The position numbers were made by a program, and so were the translations under genes. DNA of 64,000 bases from Stercorarius parasiticus (Eukaryota > Chordata > Aves > Charadriiformes > Stercorariidae): positions 1-64,000 of the forward strand of contig VWZL01005013.1 of assembly GCA_013396915.1 (NCBI GenBank). Reading direction: 5' to 3'. Positions 51,885-64,000 of the stretch are shown piece after piece; the stretch's first letter is position 1, and the number at the start of each line of letters is the position of its first letter. The notes under the pieces are model-generated. The model saw only the letters and a program-made list of their open reading frames with translations, was not told the origin of the DNA and made no database searches.

Positions 51885-52620
51885 GGCTTTAGCACCTCTG
51901 GGCTAAGAGCAGCAGATTCACTCGCTCTGTGTACTGGATCCAGTACAGAGGCAAAGCCCTGTATGTGGGGAGGAATAACTCCAGGTACCAGTACAAGCCA
52001 GAGGACAACTGTCTGGAAGACAGCTTTGTAGAAAAGGGGGTGCTGGTAGGCAACAAGCTGAATGTGAACAGCATCCTGGGCTGCATTAGCAAGAGTGTCG
52101 CCAGCAAGCCAAGGCAAATGTTTTCCTCCTCCTCTGCTCAGCACTCATGAGACCCTTCTGGGGTGCTGTGGCCAGCTTTGAACTCCTCAGTACAAGAAAG
52201 ACACTGACACCCTGGACTGCATCCAGCAGAGAGCCACCAGGATGGTTAGAGGGACAGCACACATGTTGGAAGGGGAGAGGATGAGAGAACTGGGCTGGTT
52301 CAGCCTGAAGAAAAGACAGAGGGATATTGCTGCTCTCTCCAACCACCTGCTCAGATGTTATAGAGGTGGTGGAGCCAGACTCTTTTCAAGGGTGCACAAC
52401 GATAGGACGAGAGGCAACGGATACAAGCTGGGATGCGGGGAATTCTGATTAGAGGCAGGAAAACCTCTTTCACCTTGGGGTGGTCCAACACTGAAACAGG
52501 TTGCCCAGAGAGGCTGTGAAATCTTCATCCTTGGAGATACTAAAAAATCAGCTGGTCCCAGATCAACTTGACCTTCCAACCTGAGTAAGTCTGAATGATC
52601 ACTTGTGACTCTGCATCTCA
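51885..52620 (+). mobile_element. CR1 LINE copy B: end of ORF2 and 3' region
   Basis: The plus-strand frame near 51929-52150 gives VLVGNKLNVNSILGCISKSV, which corresponds to the CR1 ORF2 C-terminal text of the VLVDSRLN..NSIL type. The 3' region follows and fades after about 52590. The core 52071-52534 shows no difference from copy A, yet both flanks are clearly diverged between the two copies. Confidence 0.85.
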
Positions 52621-55600
52621 GATATTGCAGAAGTAAGGCCCTATGTCTGAGCTTCTGTATTCTCTCCTTCATGGGGTTCAGAAGACGTAATACCTGTCAA
52701 TCTGTAGCACACGTATTTTGAGTGACAATCTCATGTGACTGGGAAAGAACATTCTGTGACACCCATTGCTTTTTATGAGCATTGCTTTAAACAAGGGAAT
52801 TCCGTGCCCCATTTTCACAATAGAAAATTATATCAATTGTTACTTTTCCCTGTCTTTTCTGTCTTCTATTCTACTGCAAGTCTCCAGTGTTACCAAAAGA
52901 AGTTTAGAAAATTGTGAAAATATCTTGGTCAGCTAAATTAAACAATATTGTTCATTCAGCCATGCTGAGAAACATAGATCTCAATTGTAACTCTTCAAAA
53001 CTTCGTTTAGTGAAATTCTCACTCTTAAATTCTTTACTCTAAGTGAACTTACTTCTGAGGTCCTTAATATGGATTCCACAATCTTTTTATAGCAGTGTTA
53101 TTTTGTTGGGGTTTTTTTTCCTGTTTGGTTTGTTTTGGTTTTTTTTTAGAGAGGAAGATCAGGATAAAATTTTGGAAAAATCAGATGTCCTTAGGGACTA
53201 GAAGTAACAGAAGTGGCATAAATGTGCAGTATCAACAGATAATGCTAACAATCTTAACTGCTGGCACTAATCAATGCCAGAATGATTAGGAGCTACTGAT
53301 ATGCTGATACTGAAAAATGTAAATGAGATCATATTACGCACATATGAGGTACTGTCAGTAGAGACAGATGACTATCAATGGCCTGATTAAGAAGATTCTG
53401 AAGAATCTCCTATATCAAAACGTTAAAAGAGCTTGTTTCATTTAGCTGAAGAAAACCAGAGGGAACCTGACTGTACATGAAGTGGAAAGATGCTATCAGA
53501 GGTTGAAGAGAACTGATTAAAAGGCCCCAGTTGCAAAAAAAGATGAGTATTGTTTTAACCTGGAAATAAAAATGAAGTTTATAGCTACGGGAGGAGTGAG
53601 GTTGCAGAACGGCTATCCAGGATGAGCAGGTACAAAACCTGTGTGAATATCAATACAGCATGTAAAGGAATTTGTTGGGTTTTTTAAACTCTAGAAAATT
53701 GCTTTAAAAATTAATTAAAAAAATCAGGGGAGGTCCTAAGTCAAGCACTCAAAAGTGAGGACATTTCAAAATTGAATCTGCCTGACTCTCCAAAATTTAT
53801 ATTGCCCTTTCCCACATGCATGATTTCTGCAGAACTCTTGTTCAACTCACAGGCAGCGTGATGGCATGTGAAGCAGGACATGTAGAAAGAAAAGATACAC
53901 GGAGAAAGTAGTAACTAGATATGGCTGTACAGAATGGGATTCTACTCTTTTCTCTGTCAAAGAAATTTGACATGTTGCTGTTTCTAGGATGGCTCACAGC
54001 ATTCTCTTTTCCCCTTAGAGAACACAAGAAGTTCAAAAAGCCTCTGTTTTTTCCTGATGTAAAGCAAATCTCAGTTCTGACTCTTCAACACTTTTCACTA
54101 AGTGAAATGAGCAAACGGGGAAATCAAAACAGGTAAGTGGTGGCCATTGTTTTAAATTAAAGGAACAATTATTCACACACAAAGGAACTGGCCTTAATAA
54201 ATTAAAGGATATTGAAATAATATCTATTTTTCAATATTTATTCCATACAGGTTTCTTCTAAGTATGAAAAGAATAATAAGGGGTTTTAGGTTTGGTTTTT
54301 GTAGGGTCTGTTTTACTTTCCAATCTTCATATAAGAACCACCATTAGGTTCTGATTGTTTATTTGCAGGAGAGCTCATAAAACAACTTTAAACAATTAAA
54401 ATTTATTTCATTTTACTTTTGCAGCCTCTGTCTTTTCTGTTTGCAAAGGTATAATTCAAAAGGACACCGTCACTCTCAGACGCCAGCCAAAACTGAACTC
54501 GTGCTACATCAAGAAGCATTTGTAGGAGGAAGCCTTACAGTAACTCTTGTATTATAATGATCCGGATGGAGCAAGATTGATGGGGTCTGGTCCTAGAAAT
54601 GTTGCCACAGGTTGGGAGAATTTGATAACTTTAAAATATCTTTAACATTTCTAGATAAATTATTAATAAAGAAACAAACAAACTAATGTTTGCTCTTCAG
54701 GTTGCTCCTACAACATTCTGTGCTTTTATTCTGCAGTGCCAAAAGAAGGGACATAAGTTAATTAACAACTGTTTTACTAGAGTCCCACTGACATCACTGA
54801 TGATGCACATTCAAAGCAAAGAGTGAACGTGTCTGGATTGCTTTTCATGTAGTTCTTTTCTGAAGTGCCGGCAGAGTATTTTAAAACCATCAAAATGTAC
54901 TTTGCTCTTTGTCAACAAACTCACAGCTTTTAAAAAAGTTTAACCTTCAGGTAGATACCATACTTGGCCATTTTGAACTGAGAAAGAGATTTAATGAAAG
55001 CTGTGAGTATGCAACATGAGTAGTTTCATGGAAATTGATGTGCATCCTGAACAATAAATGTAAACAAACAGCTGTTACAATCCCATAAAATGGCCCATCT
55101 GAGATTGTGAGATTCATTTGTACAAAATCTCAGCCTTTGAATCAGAATGTAAGAACTACATGAAGGTTTTGTGAACCTCTGCCAAATTATCAACATATGT
55201 TCTAAGAAAAAGCATGGCATTTGCCTAAGAAAAGGGAAATAGTCTTTTGACTTCTCATTTAAAACTACAACATTATTCCTGAAATAATGTTTCGCATTCT
55301 CCATCTGCCTTTTTTCTCCCATTTATTACTGGTATTATTTACTAATAATGATCTGCAGTTTACTTGATCCTGGATTTAGAAAAATGGAAAAGATGTAGTG
55401 AGGAATCCCGCCCACTCTATATTTTGCAAAATATAATTTATGTAATTTCTATACAAATACCAATGAGGATTCAGAAAGATCTATTGTTAAACTGTGAACA
55501 TTTATGAAGTGCTGTTAATCACTCCTATTTAAGTTTGGCGTTAGACAAGATATTGAGACTGATACAGAGCCTAAGCACTCCCTTTCAGGCTACCAAAGCG

Positions 55601-58310
55601 CATTGCTCTATCTCCAGCGCTGACAACAGGCAGTGCTTAGGGAGGCAGCGTGTTGCATTTGTACAAGGAGCTCTGGCAGACAGGGCTGGAGCTCACTCAG
55701 AGAGACTGGGAAGGTTGGTACATCCCAACTTTAATGAGTTACAGGCATGATGGTGACAAAATAAGATCAATACCAAGTTGTGGAGTATTATCCATGCTGT
55801 CCTCTACTGGCTTGATTATGCTTTTCAGAAGGGGTAATGGGATACCATGTCATAAAAGTAGGAAGGGAAAACACCATGAAAATAATGATAGATGTTAAAA
55901 AAAACAGAAAAATGTGGAAAGCTTCATAGAATCAATAAATTTCAATACCCTTATAATTTCCCAGTTGAGTTCTTTCATTTGCTGGCATTAAGAATGTACA
56001 ACTTTAAACATCTACAAGTGAAGCATGAACATTTGAGCTGGTTATCCATGGCTCCCTTAATAATTCAGCAGAGAAATGGGCATTTACAAGATGTGAATCC
56101 ACTTACCTGCTTTTGATGTTTACTTTCACATGATGTGAGTAGCATCTAGCAGTGCCTGCTTCTCTCCGGTTTGAAGGGAGCCCAGCATGACTAGCTCACA
56201 TTTCTATCTCTGATAGAAACATTTGCAGTTGTTTAAATGAATCCTAAATTTTGCTGTTTTACTATCCATATTTCACTAACTATCCAGTAAAAGAAATTTA
56301 TGAGATTCAAGAACCTCAAATGCATTTAAGCAAGCAATATTCAGCCCGAGCAACTCAAAGTAAGTTTCGTATTACAAAACTCAAAGCCTTTCCTATTACT
56401 AGGAGTTCTGGAAATGTCCCTTACTGTTTGTCATTAAATTGAGCTGTGGCTTCGTTCTTAAGCACCATTGGTGGAATTCATATTCTGTTCAGTCTTAAAT
56501 CAGCAGAAAGATCAAACAAAAGAAACCAAGTTCAGAATTACTCAGCATGAAAAATCTGAAAAGCGACCACATAAATTTATCCAGTCACAGGAACTTTGAC
56601 AAAACTTTCCTATAAATTCTCACAGCACATTAAAACTTTGTAAGTAAAATATTCAGAAACGTGAGTACGAATAAGTGAAACAATTAGACAAAGAAAAAGC
56701 ATAAAAAGCTGGGATATGTGGTCTAATTGGCTAAATAACATCCTCAAACAGACACTGGAAATAGCCACACATCACTTGATTTGAATTAATTTCTTTTGGA
56801 GAAACAACATGCCTCTTTCCTTTCAAGGTACTTGATTGACTCAAAGAGGGTAGGCATCATCAATTCAGTGATGATCAGATGTCACCAGCAAAAGTGTAGA
56901 GTAGATGACCTTGACAAATACTAATCGATGTGAATTAAAATTCAAAACAGTACAGTAAAAAATGGGGGTCAGGGTGGGGGATATTAATCTCCCTATATTC
57001 ATCACTGAGATTGAGCTGGTTGTCTAGGCTTTCTATATGGTCAACAGAAAGAGGGAAAAAAGCATATCCAGGAGGTGATTTATCCCAGACACCTTTGAAT
57101 GTGCCTCTAGAGATGTCTCTTTCTCTTTCTGCAGTGACTGTAGAGAGTGTTTAGGTCATTTATACCTGATACCCTGCATTTAGACAACCAAAGTCAAGCA
57201 AGATGAATTCTACTCTGGGGGCAGAAAAAAGGTCCACCGTAACTTAGGAGTTCATCAGTTTTAATTGACTGAGAAAGACCTGAGCATACTAGTAATGCAC
57301 AGAATGACTTCAAGCCACCAGTGTGCTTCAGGCATGAAAGGCAAACGGGATCCTGTGATGTGCCAGACAAGAAATTTTCCAAAGATAGAGAAGTAATAAT
57401 ACCACTATATAAAGATGGGGCAGATCTCATCTGGAATTTGATGTACAAGCACCAGTGACCAAACAGAACTATTTAAATCAAAAATGTAGTATTAGAACTA
57501 GCCTTTTTACCCTAGGCTTTAGTTAGAAATTAAAACCAGGTCCCTAAACCTTACATCAGTGATATTCTGGAACAGCCTTCTACAAAAAAAGACCATCAAA
57601 AACCCAGGTGCTTTTATGATGGGACTTGATGCTGCCTGTCTGCACTGAGAACACACAACTAGACTCAGTGAAAAGAAGGCACCCTTTCAATCTAAAAGTC
57701 CTATGGACACAAGAGATACAAATGTGCAAATCATTCTGTAAGAACAAAGACTCCCAACATATTTATGTTTAACTTGCCACGTACAAATACGGACATTCAG
57801 GAAGAATAATGTCATTTTAAATGAAGTTCCTTTTCAACAAGCTTTGCAAAGAAAACTGAATTTTCCTGAATTTCAGAATAAGCAGGGAAGGAAAAATAAA
57901 GTGCAAAAAATTAGTCAATAAAAAAAAATATAGACCACAGTATCTTCAAATATTGTTTAAGTTGTCAGTGGGTAACTCAGTTACACAAAACTAAGTTTCT
58001 TTTAACAATTTTTACTCATAATACTACAATTGTTATAGGATCCCTCAAACCTATGCTGACTATACTGATGTATTGTTTTACATGCAAAACAAGCCTTTGT
58101 GTAGAATCGGTTTTCTTTTTATCATCCAGTAGTTAATTTACCCATTTATGTCTTTCATACAGCACGAGAGGAGAGAAAAAACACTCAAAACTATTCTTTT
58201 TTTTTTTTTAAATCAGTAAGACTGGCAGGAGAAACTCAGTCAGGAGGAAGAATAGCAGCATTGGAAATGACTTTATAAAACGTGAGAAGGAATTTGATTT
58301 GCAATCTTAC
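52621..58310. other. Intergenic, no gene recognised
   Basis: This is AT-rich sequence with an old CR1-like stretch at about 53390-53660 and a T/G-rich tract at 53099-53148. A locally GC-richer patch at about 55550-55750 has open frames in two plus-strand registers but no recognisable protein. Confidence 0.65.
53390..53660 (+). mobile_element. Old, degraded CR1-like fragment
   Basis: GAGCTTGTTTCATTTAGCTG with AAGAAAACCAGAGGGAACCTGA resembles the CR1 segment 'gttcagcctgaagaagagaaggctgagggg'. Later text (GAGGTTGCAGAACGGCTATC) is weakly compatible. The copy is strongly diverged and borders are approximate. Confidence 0.4.
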
Positions 58311-58655
58311 CTTCATGCCACGAGCAGAGCCACGTGTGCTGAGCAGGCTGCCTCCACAGAGACGCTTCACTTGTCCAAGGCTCCTCAGGACATTCTCTGA
58401 GTTTTGGTGGAGGTCACTGAACCTTTCCATCAGATGCAACTTTCTCTTCTGGAGGGCATGCTGGCAGGAATCTCCACAGAAGCATCTCCAAGGCAAACAC
58501 TGGGTTTTTTTTTCCTGACACCATATTTTACCTGAAGTACAATCACTGTACAAATGGAGCAGCTGGAAGGCACGCCCTCGTTTGTTCTGGTGAATACTTA
58601 TCCTTCCTAACTCCTCAAGGAATGCATTGCTACCTTGCTCTTGTAGTTCTTCCAT
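58311..58655 (-). CDS. Candidate exon of an unidentified gene (115 codons, strong donor)
   Basis: The minus strand is open from ATG at 58655 to 58236. It reads MEELQEQGSNAFLEELGRIS, then HQNKRGRAFQLLHLYSDCTS, later HALQKRKLHLMERFSDLHQN and SENVLRSLGQVKRLCGG. The protein-like part ends exactly at GGCATGAAG|gtaaga, a near-perfect 5' splice site (exon end 58311). A stop (TAA) lies ten codons upstream of the ATG, so the left border could be an internal acceptor such as ttcctgccag before CATGCC (about 58461). I do not recognise the family. By synteny FRMPD4 lies upstream of PRPS2 on the same strand, so a 3' exon of FRMPD4 or a lineage-specific transcript is possible. There is no proof of expression. 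Confidence 0.4.
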
Positions 58656-61478
58656 ATAGTTAAAGAAGATTTTCTTTTAAATATTCTGTTTCAGTGATTT
58701 AAAGAGAAGATGCTGCGGTAAACATTTTCCTTTTTAGAAGGCAGGAACTACTTTTACAAGCAAAACCCTGTGAAGCACCCTTGATGAGAAATTTAGCCAA
58801 CACATCTCTTTTTAAGACACGGTTTTCAAGTGTAAAAAAGTTAACAATGAAAGGAAGGAGGAATAAAATAGGAAATAACAAGGTCTGGTGAAAAAAAAAA
58901 AGTGTAAACCAAGAAGAATTAAATACAGTTATCTGCAATGTATGAAAGAAAATGGAAACCACAGTCATAAAAAGCCAAAAATTAGTATTATAAATAGCTT
59001 GTATGTAAGTGTCTAATCCAAGTAGTGTCCAGCGTAGATAACTATGTTTCAGAGACATTACATTCGTTGAAACTGCACTAAGTTATAAGGTACATCTGGC
59101 TGCTTCAGGCAGTGATGGTTCAGCATTTTTAAGGAGAAAGTCAGCTGTACAATTAGCTGTACTACATTTGTGCCTATAATTTATTTGCTTGTACAACAGA
59201 CCTGTAGCAGAAGCCCTAAAATAAGTATTCAATGGGGCTGCAAAGCTTTAAAGCTTTCCACTGAAACATGCTGACCTTGGACTAGAACTAAGAGAGGGAG
59301 TTTTCTGCTCTTGCTGCAGAAAGCAGTTGAAGAGAAGCTTGAGCACTAAGCATGGGTTTATGTACCAGGAAAAGTTTGATGTTGGGACTGTTCTTTCTGA
59401 AGGCTGTTGGTTCTTTGGGCCATCCATGAAGGTTCAAGAGGTACCAGAAATTGCAGAGAGGATGACAGGGTGATCGGTCTCAGCAAAACTACAGACCAGG
59501 AAATTCTTCAGGCACCCATGACCTCTGCATTGCCGACTCAGGGACAGACTAGATCCTCAGCTGCATCTGTGGCCACTTTACAGGCAAGAGGAGAATCAAA
59601 GTAAAACTGGATCCTTTGGCATCTCTTTCAGCAAAAACAGTCCTGGCCATCTGGAAAATGGGATTGCCATGAGGTAGCGCTAAGATCACATCTTCCCATG
59701 GACACTGGAAGACTTCCTAATTTATATTAAGGAACTCAACACTTCTACTGAAACCAAAGCCTGCAGCACTGGCTGAAGCCTTCCGTTTGTCACCATAGAC
59801 ATCTAAATACACCACTTTCAAACCTATCCTACATACAAACTTACAGTTTAGCACATGAAAAAGAACATTGAAAGTTATTGATGACATTCACCATAACCCC
59901 ATGCTGTCATTTTAAAGACATGAGCAATATGGAGGAATCTTGAAATGCATTGCCAAAAAAGATTTAGAAGACTTCTTTTCTCTCTGAAGAGCAACTTGAA
60001 AAACACTGTAAAAACCATTGTGTAACATCTCAGTTTCTCCTATATCAAATCATGATATAAAAATGTTTTTTATATTTGCTGTTGCCAGTTGTCTTCATAC
60101 ACTGTACTAGAGGCAACTCTCTTATTTTGGCCCTTTGCTTACAGTAAGAAACAACAATAATACTGTTTATCATTAGAAGCTTAATTCCTTCTTTGTTGGT
60201 ATAGACTGCTGTCCCATTATCCTTTAATGGTAATTCACAGGTGGAATAGAGATTGATCTTTGAGAAAGAAACATAACTTACCAGTAATTAGTCTTCTTTA
60301 GGATGCATGGTCTATAAATAAATCTGTTCTCAGGGTACACCTACACCTTATCACTCCAGACTGCAGAGATTTTCCTTTTGCAGTAACCATGGAGGATGTA
60401 TTCACACTGTTGTCATCACCTTTGGCACAATGGCATAAAAAACATAGCATGCCATAAACCATTTTAATTTGTTCTTGGTCACAGAGACACTGTCTAAAAC
60501 ATTGAAGGAAACCGTGCTAACAGAGATCAGGATGTTTTCTTTCTTTTTTTCACTCTTAAATTAATATCCACGTTTGTTCACACTGTGCAACTTTATACAA
60601 TTACCTGCCATAAATTACCTAGCAGAGGTTCTTGATGTCCCTCATGCAAACAGCACTTCTAGATTGATTCTACCAAGTGCTGTGGCAGCTCTTGAGGCAG
60701 CTCATCAGAGATGGCACAGTGCCTGGGGAAAGAATGGTAGATATATAGCAGTTCAGTAACTCAACAGTCTCACAGAAGCTGTATACTCAGTTGGAAGTAT
60801 CAATTCCTAAGTTTTATAGCAAATACTGAAACACAAAGCATCCATCTAGATAACTACTGGATCTGTCAAGAGATATACATGGTCTGTATGTTCAGAGAAA
60901 GTCTGGACTACAGATATAAAGGGAGCTCTTTTGATATTAAAGATACAAAATAAAGCATGTTTCTTAGAAGCATAAAGGAAGGTGAAGGAAAACATAAATC
61001 AAAGTGATGTTAAGACACCAGCTTCAGCAAAAATGATGGTCTGTCTTTGAAGTATAAGGTCAAAGGAGGAACACAGGGGTATGAATTTCTCTCCTTTAAC
61101 TAACAGAGAAGATGACAACAAAGCAAGCCACCTTTTTTTGGAGAAGGAGAATCCATGAGAATGTGAAACGCCAAATTCAAATTCCCATAACTCACTTGCC
61201 TGGTGGTGGGAAACATCTCAATCATCTTAGAGCTTAAGGCTGAAACAGATGTTAAATTGACTTAAGTAAAGGTAAGGAACTTACAACAAAGGACCAGACT
61301 ACTTCAGTTTGAGCAGGTAACGCAGAACAGTTTGAACTGATGGGAAGGGGAGGAAGACCAACAAACACATCAACCCAAAAGCCTAACCAGATTGATAACA
61401 TGAATTCCCTTACATTACTTATAAGGCTGTCTCTGAAAGAGCGAGCCTTTCTGCATCTGCAACATGGAGAAAAGCATT
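58656..61478. other. Between candidate coding segments; nothing certain
   Basis: Mostly AT-rich sequence. A GC-richer patch at about 59400-59720 has fragmented minus-strand frames (for example RIQFYFDSPLACKVATDAAE ending in a stop) that look vaguely protein-like but are broken. No repeat was recognised. Confidence 0.5.
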
Positions 61479-62382
61479 TCAAGACCGAGATGAGCCCAAC
61501 AGCCCACATTCTGCAATAACAGGTACAGGAGTAGCAGCAAAAGTCTTTTTGAGAAAGGGAGGAGGCCTTGACATTAAAATTCTGCCCCACCGCTGCAGTG
61601 GGCATCTCTCATCATGCTCAGACAGACGTTTTGAGAAAGTTGGGGAGGGCCTGGCAGGTGAACTACTAAATGAGTCTAGTTCTCTGTGACCCTCTGACAA
61701 GGACTAATCAAATTCTGGAAGAGAGAAAGAAAACCTATGCACATCCTCTCCAGGTTAACAAGTTTGAAAAAGGATAGTTGAGTGGTGAAACCCTCACTTA
61801 ACACCTTTGGATATGACGGAAAGCCTTGCATGCAGTTCAGATGAAGCGGAACTCCGTGATACTGATGTGAAGCTTCCACTCCTTTGGCCAGTCCCTGTTT
61901 GATCCTCTTGCCCAAACAGACTGCCAAACCCAGAGGGAGCACATCTAATGCTACTTCTTGGAAAGGTGGAGAAAACTTAAGGGTCATTCCCCAGTGGAAA
62001 TTGCCTTGATGCTGCCACCACAAGAGAAAGCTCTCATACTTCAAGGAACAGCAGTGCTGACTTAGGGACTTCATGCAGTAAACCCTTGGTCACTTAGATT
62101 AAGGGGTCCTGCCTTCATCATCTCATGATGGGAAAGTTAGGGGGAAGTGTCTCCTTGAGCACAAGTCTTAGGACAACCATTTCTAGTCGCATCAGGACAA
62201 AAGCCCCCCGCACTGGTGCCAAGGATGGTGGCAAGCATTCCAACTTGGCCAATATTAGCGTTTTGCAGTTTTGGCCTCATGGATGAGAAGAGGCTTTTGT
62301 GGCTTCTCAGGCTACTGTCTAAGCTCCTGATGCCCTCCCATTCCACTTTTAAAAGTATGGCAAAGGGATCACACAAGAGCAC
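61479..62382 (-). pseudogene. Protein-like minus-strand segments in three frames: decayed or multi-exon unknown gene
   Basis: Reading down the minus strand, 62382-62137 gives DPFAILLKVEWEGIRSLDSS, LRSHKSLFSSMRPKLQNANI and GQVGMLATILGTSAGGFCPD before TAA. Then 62074-61676 (another frame) gives SLKYESFLLWWQHQGNFHWG, SPPFQEVALDVLPLGLAVCL and GFPSYPKVLSEGFTTQLSFF. Then 61700-61479 (third frame) gives ELDSFSSSPARPSPTFSKRL. Each is compositionally like real protein and GC-richer than the surroundings, but stops and frame changes separate them. Splice sites that would join them cleanly are not apparent; a good acceptor (ctttctctcttccag) near 61714 leads into stops in all frames. A pseudogenised or rapidly evolving C-terminal region, possibly of FRMPD4 by synteny, is the best guess. 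Chance frames remain possible. Confidence 0.3.
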
Positions 62383-64000
62383 GCCTTATTCTGAGTCAGT
62401 AAAGGCATCTCTCGTACAGGTAGTAAGATAAAATTCAAATCTCACAGATCAGACAAGGCAAAAAGGTTATCCTGAAATAAGACACTGATGAAGATTAAAT
62501 GAAAAAAAAAAAACTTGGTTGGCAGTTGAGACAAAATGAAATAGCTCTAGGTAACCCGTGTCAAATAAAATGTGCTGAGAGTAAGAGAAGATGGTTGCAA
62601 ATGCAGGTACCATAAAAACCAAATATCCCCCAAACATGAGCAATAAGGTTTACATAAACATCTTCAATTAGATCAGGTTGCTCAGAGCCCCGTCCAACTC
62701 GACCTTGACTGTTTCCAGGGATGGGGCATCTGCCACCTCTATGGGCAACCTGTGACAGTGTTTCACCACCCTCATTATAAAAAATTTCCTCCTTACATCT
62801 AGTCTAAATCTACCCTCTTTTAGCATAAAGCCACTACACCTTGTCCTATCAGAACAGACCCTGCTAAAAAGTTTGTCCCCATCTTTCCTGTAGCCCCCTT
62901 TAAGTATTGAAAGGCCACAGTAAGGTCTCCCCAGAGCCCAGAAGGAAGATGAAAATAATTACTGAGAAAGAATGATTGTGAGACATCAACCTAATATGCT
63001 TGTGAATACATGTGATTCTAGGAGATTTTTACATAAACTCACAAAGCAGTGAAGGAATACGTACCAATGCAACAATTCAGCATGTTTTTTCCCCAGTATG
63101 AAATACTCAAAACCCATGGAAATAACTTCACTGGTACTTGCAGCAAAAGAGCAGCGCACACAACCCCACTCCCAGGGCTGCCAGAACAAGAGCACTGAGG
63201 GTTAGCACCACATGGGACGGGCTGTTGTCACCCACCACCGATGTAATTCATCCTGCAGCCTACCTCTGAGCTGCCCTGGAGAGTGGCTCCGCATGCTATT
63301 GGTCTCGGAAACCAGATTTTTCTCCTGCGGACAACAGGTTAAGCTTCTGATACTGTGTTTGTGAGGATGTTTCCCTGCAGCCGGAGGAAAAAGCGCATCT
63401 GGGTTTCATAGTGAAGTGCATCACTCTATGCAAGAAAATATTTCCTTGGCAAAACCTTAATTTTGTTGGTTTAGTCTTTCTAGTTCAGCACACATGCTTC
63501 AGCTGAATGGGTAAGTTTTCAAAAGAGAGCGGTTATACTCTTTGCATGTGACATTATGAGAAGAAGATGAAAATTACCTACATCAGTTTGGAGAATGGTA
63601 TTCTGAACTTTCCACAAGGGCTGCTGCTCCTTGGTGACTGAAAAGTTTAACAGATGCTATTCTGAAAGCCTATTTGCCAGGTGAAACTGAGAGCTTTTGC
63701 TTTGGCTGTCTCTCAAACACAAGACTAACAAAATGTTTTCCAGAAAGGTTCAGATGGGAGAGAGGTTATTCACAAATTGCCTTTGTCATCACTCAGAGAA
63801 GAACTGTCTCTAGCTGGAAATATTTCAGAGATATTTATTGTATTCTGAAAACTTCATTTTATTTCTAACTTATTTACAGTTAAACATTCAGAATCATAAA
63901 ATATGAAGTATAAAATATTTAACAAAATAGATGCAGTTCATGTTGTTCAGATGCACCATAGATATATGATGAAACAGTAAACAGCATAGGATTTTCCTGA
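62383..64000. other. Right edge: CR1 fragment and unassigned sequence
   Basis: Apart from the minus-strand CR1 at 62655-62940, no gene is recognised to the window edge. Confidence 0.7.
62655..62940 (-). mobile_element. CR1 LINE fragment, minus strand, truncated at both ends
   Basis: On the minus strand it starts GGGCTCTGGGGAGACCTTAC, continues AAGATGGGGACAAACTTTTT, TTCTGATAGGACAAGGTG-like text and CCCATCCCTGGAAACAGTCA, and stops at CTGAGCAACCTGATCTAATT before the usual GGTTGGACTAGATGA tail. Unlike the other copies it lacks the CR1 3' terminus, so it was probably broken after insertion. It is the only clear CR1 in the window on the same strand as PRPS2. Confidence 0.9.

Noticed and set aside
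55535..55898. Overlapping plus-strand frames in a GC-richer patch
   Set aside because: Two registers are open with no recognisable family, no clear splice borders and no CR1 signature. This is too weak to call.

Overview
This is a eukaryotic window, almost certainly from a bird. The evidence is the recurring CR1 LINE fragments with the characteristic ATTCTATGATT-type 3' ends, the AT-rich introns and intergenic DNA, and one vertebrate housekeeping gene split by introns under a CpG island. No bacterial genes, CRISPR arrays, operons or recognisable tRNA/rRNA genes were seen.

The only gene I can identify with confidence is PRPS2 (phosphoribosyl pyrophosphate synthetase 2). It lies on the minus strand with its stop codon at 1906 and its start codon at 26434. 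Seven coding exons with canonical GT..AG borders and consistent phases join into a 318-residue enzyme, once a 24-nt artefact in exon 1 is discounted. Positions 1-1905 hold its 3' UTR and downstream flank. Introns contain antisense CR1 copies (4232-4528, about 5290-5705, 21396-21714). The promoter and CpG island lie at about 26.0-27.6 kb.

The promoter/exon 1 region is badly assembled. A single N at 26405 sits inside a 24-bp in-frame duplication of the first codons. A 307-N gap (26848-27154) separates two near-identical copies of the exon 1/5' flank, and another NNN (27558-27560) lies next to poly-G. The second 'promoter' is best read as a false (haplotype or overlap) duplication.

From 27.6 to 64 kb the sequence is mostly intergenic with CR1 fragments (27951-28313, 36211-36290, about 39190-40281, about 51885-52620, 62655-62940 and an old copy near 53.4-53.66 kb). 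Two of these CR1 copies, 12,360 bp apart, share a 464-bp block with no visible difference, although their flanks are strongly diverged. That suggests gene conversion or an assembly error.

On the minus strand at 58.3-58.65 kb there is an open, protein-like frame ending in a strong splice donor. At 61.5-62.4 kb, minus-strand protein-like stretches are broken across all three frames. I cannot identify either. Known vertebrate gene order puts FRMPD4 upstream of PRPS2 on the same strand, so lost or rapidly evolving 3' exons of that gene are one hypothesis. No clearly novel system was found; the interest lies in these unexplained coding-like segments, the CR1 identity block and the assembly faults.
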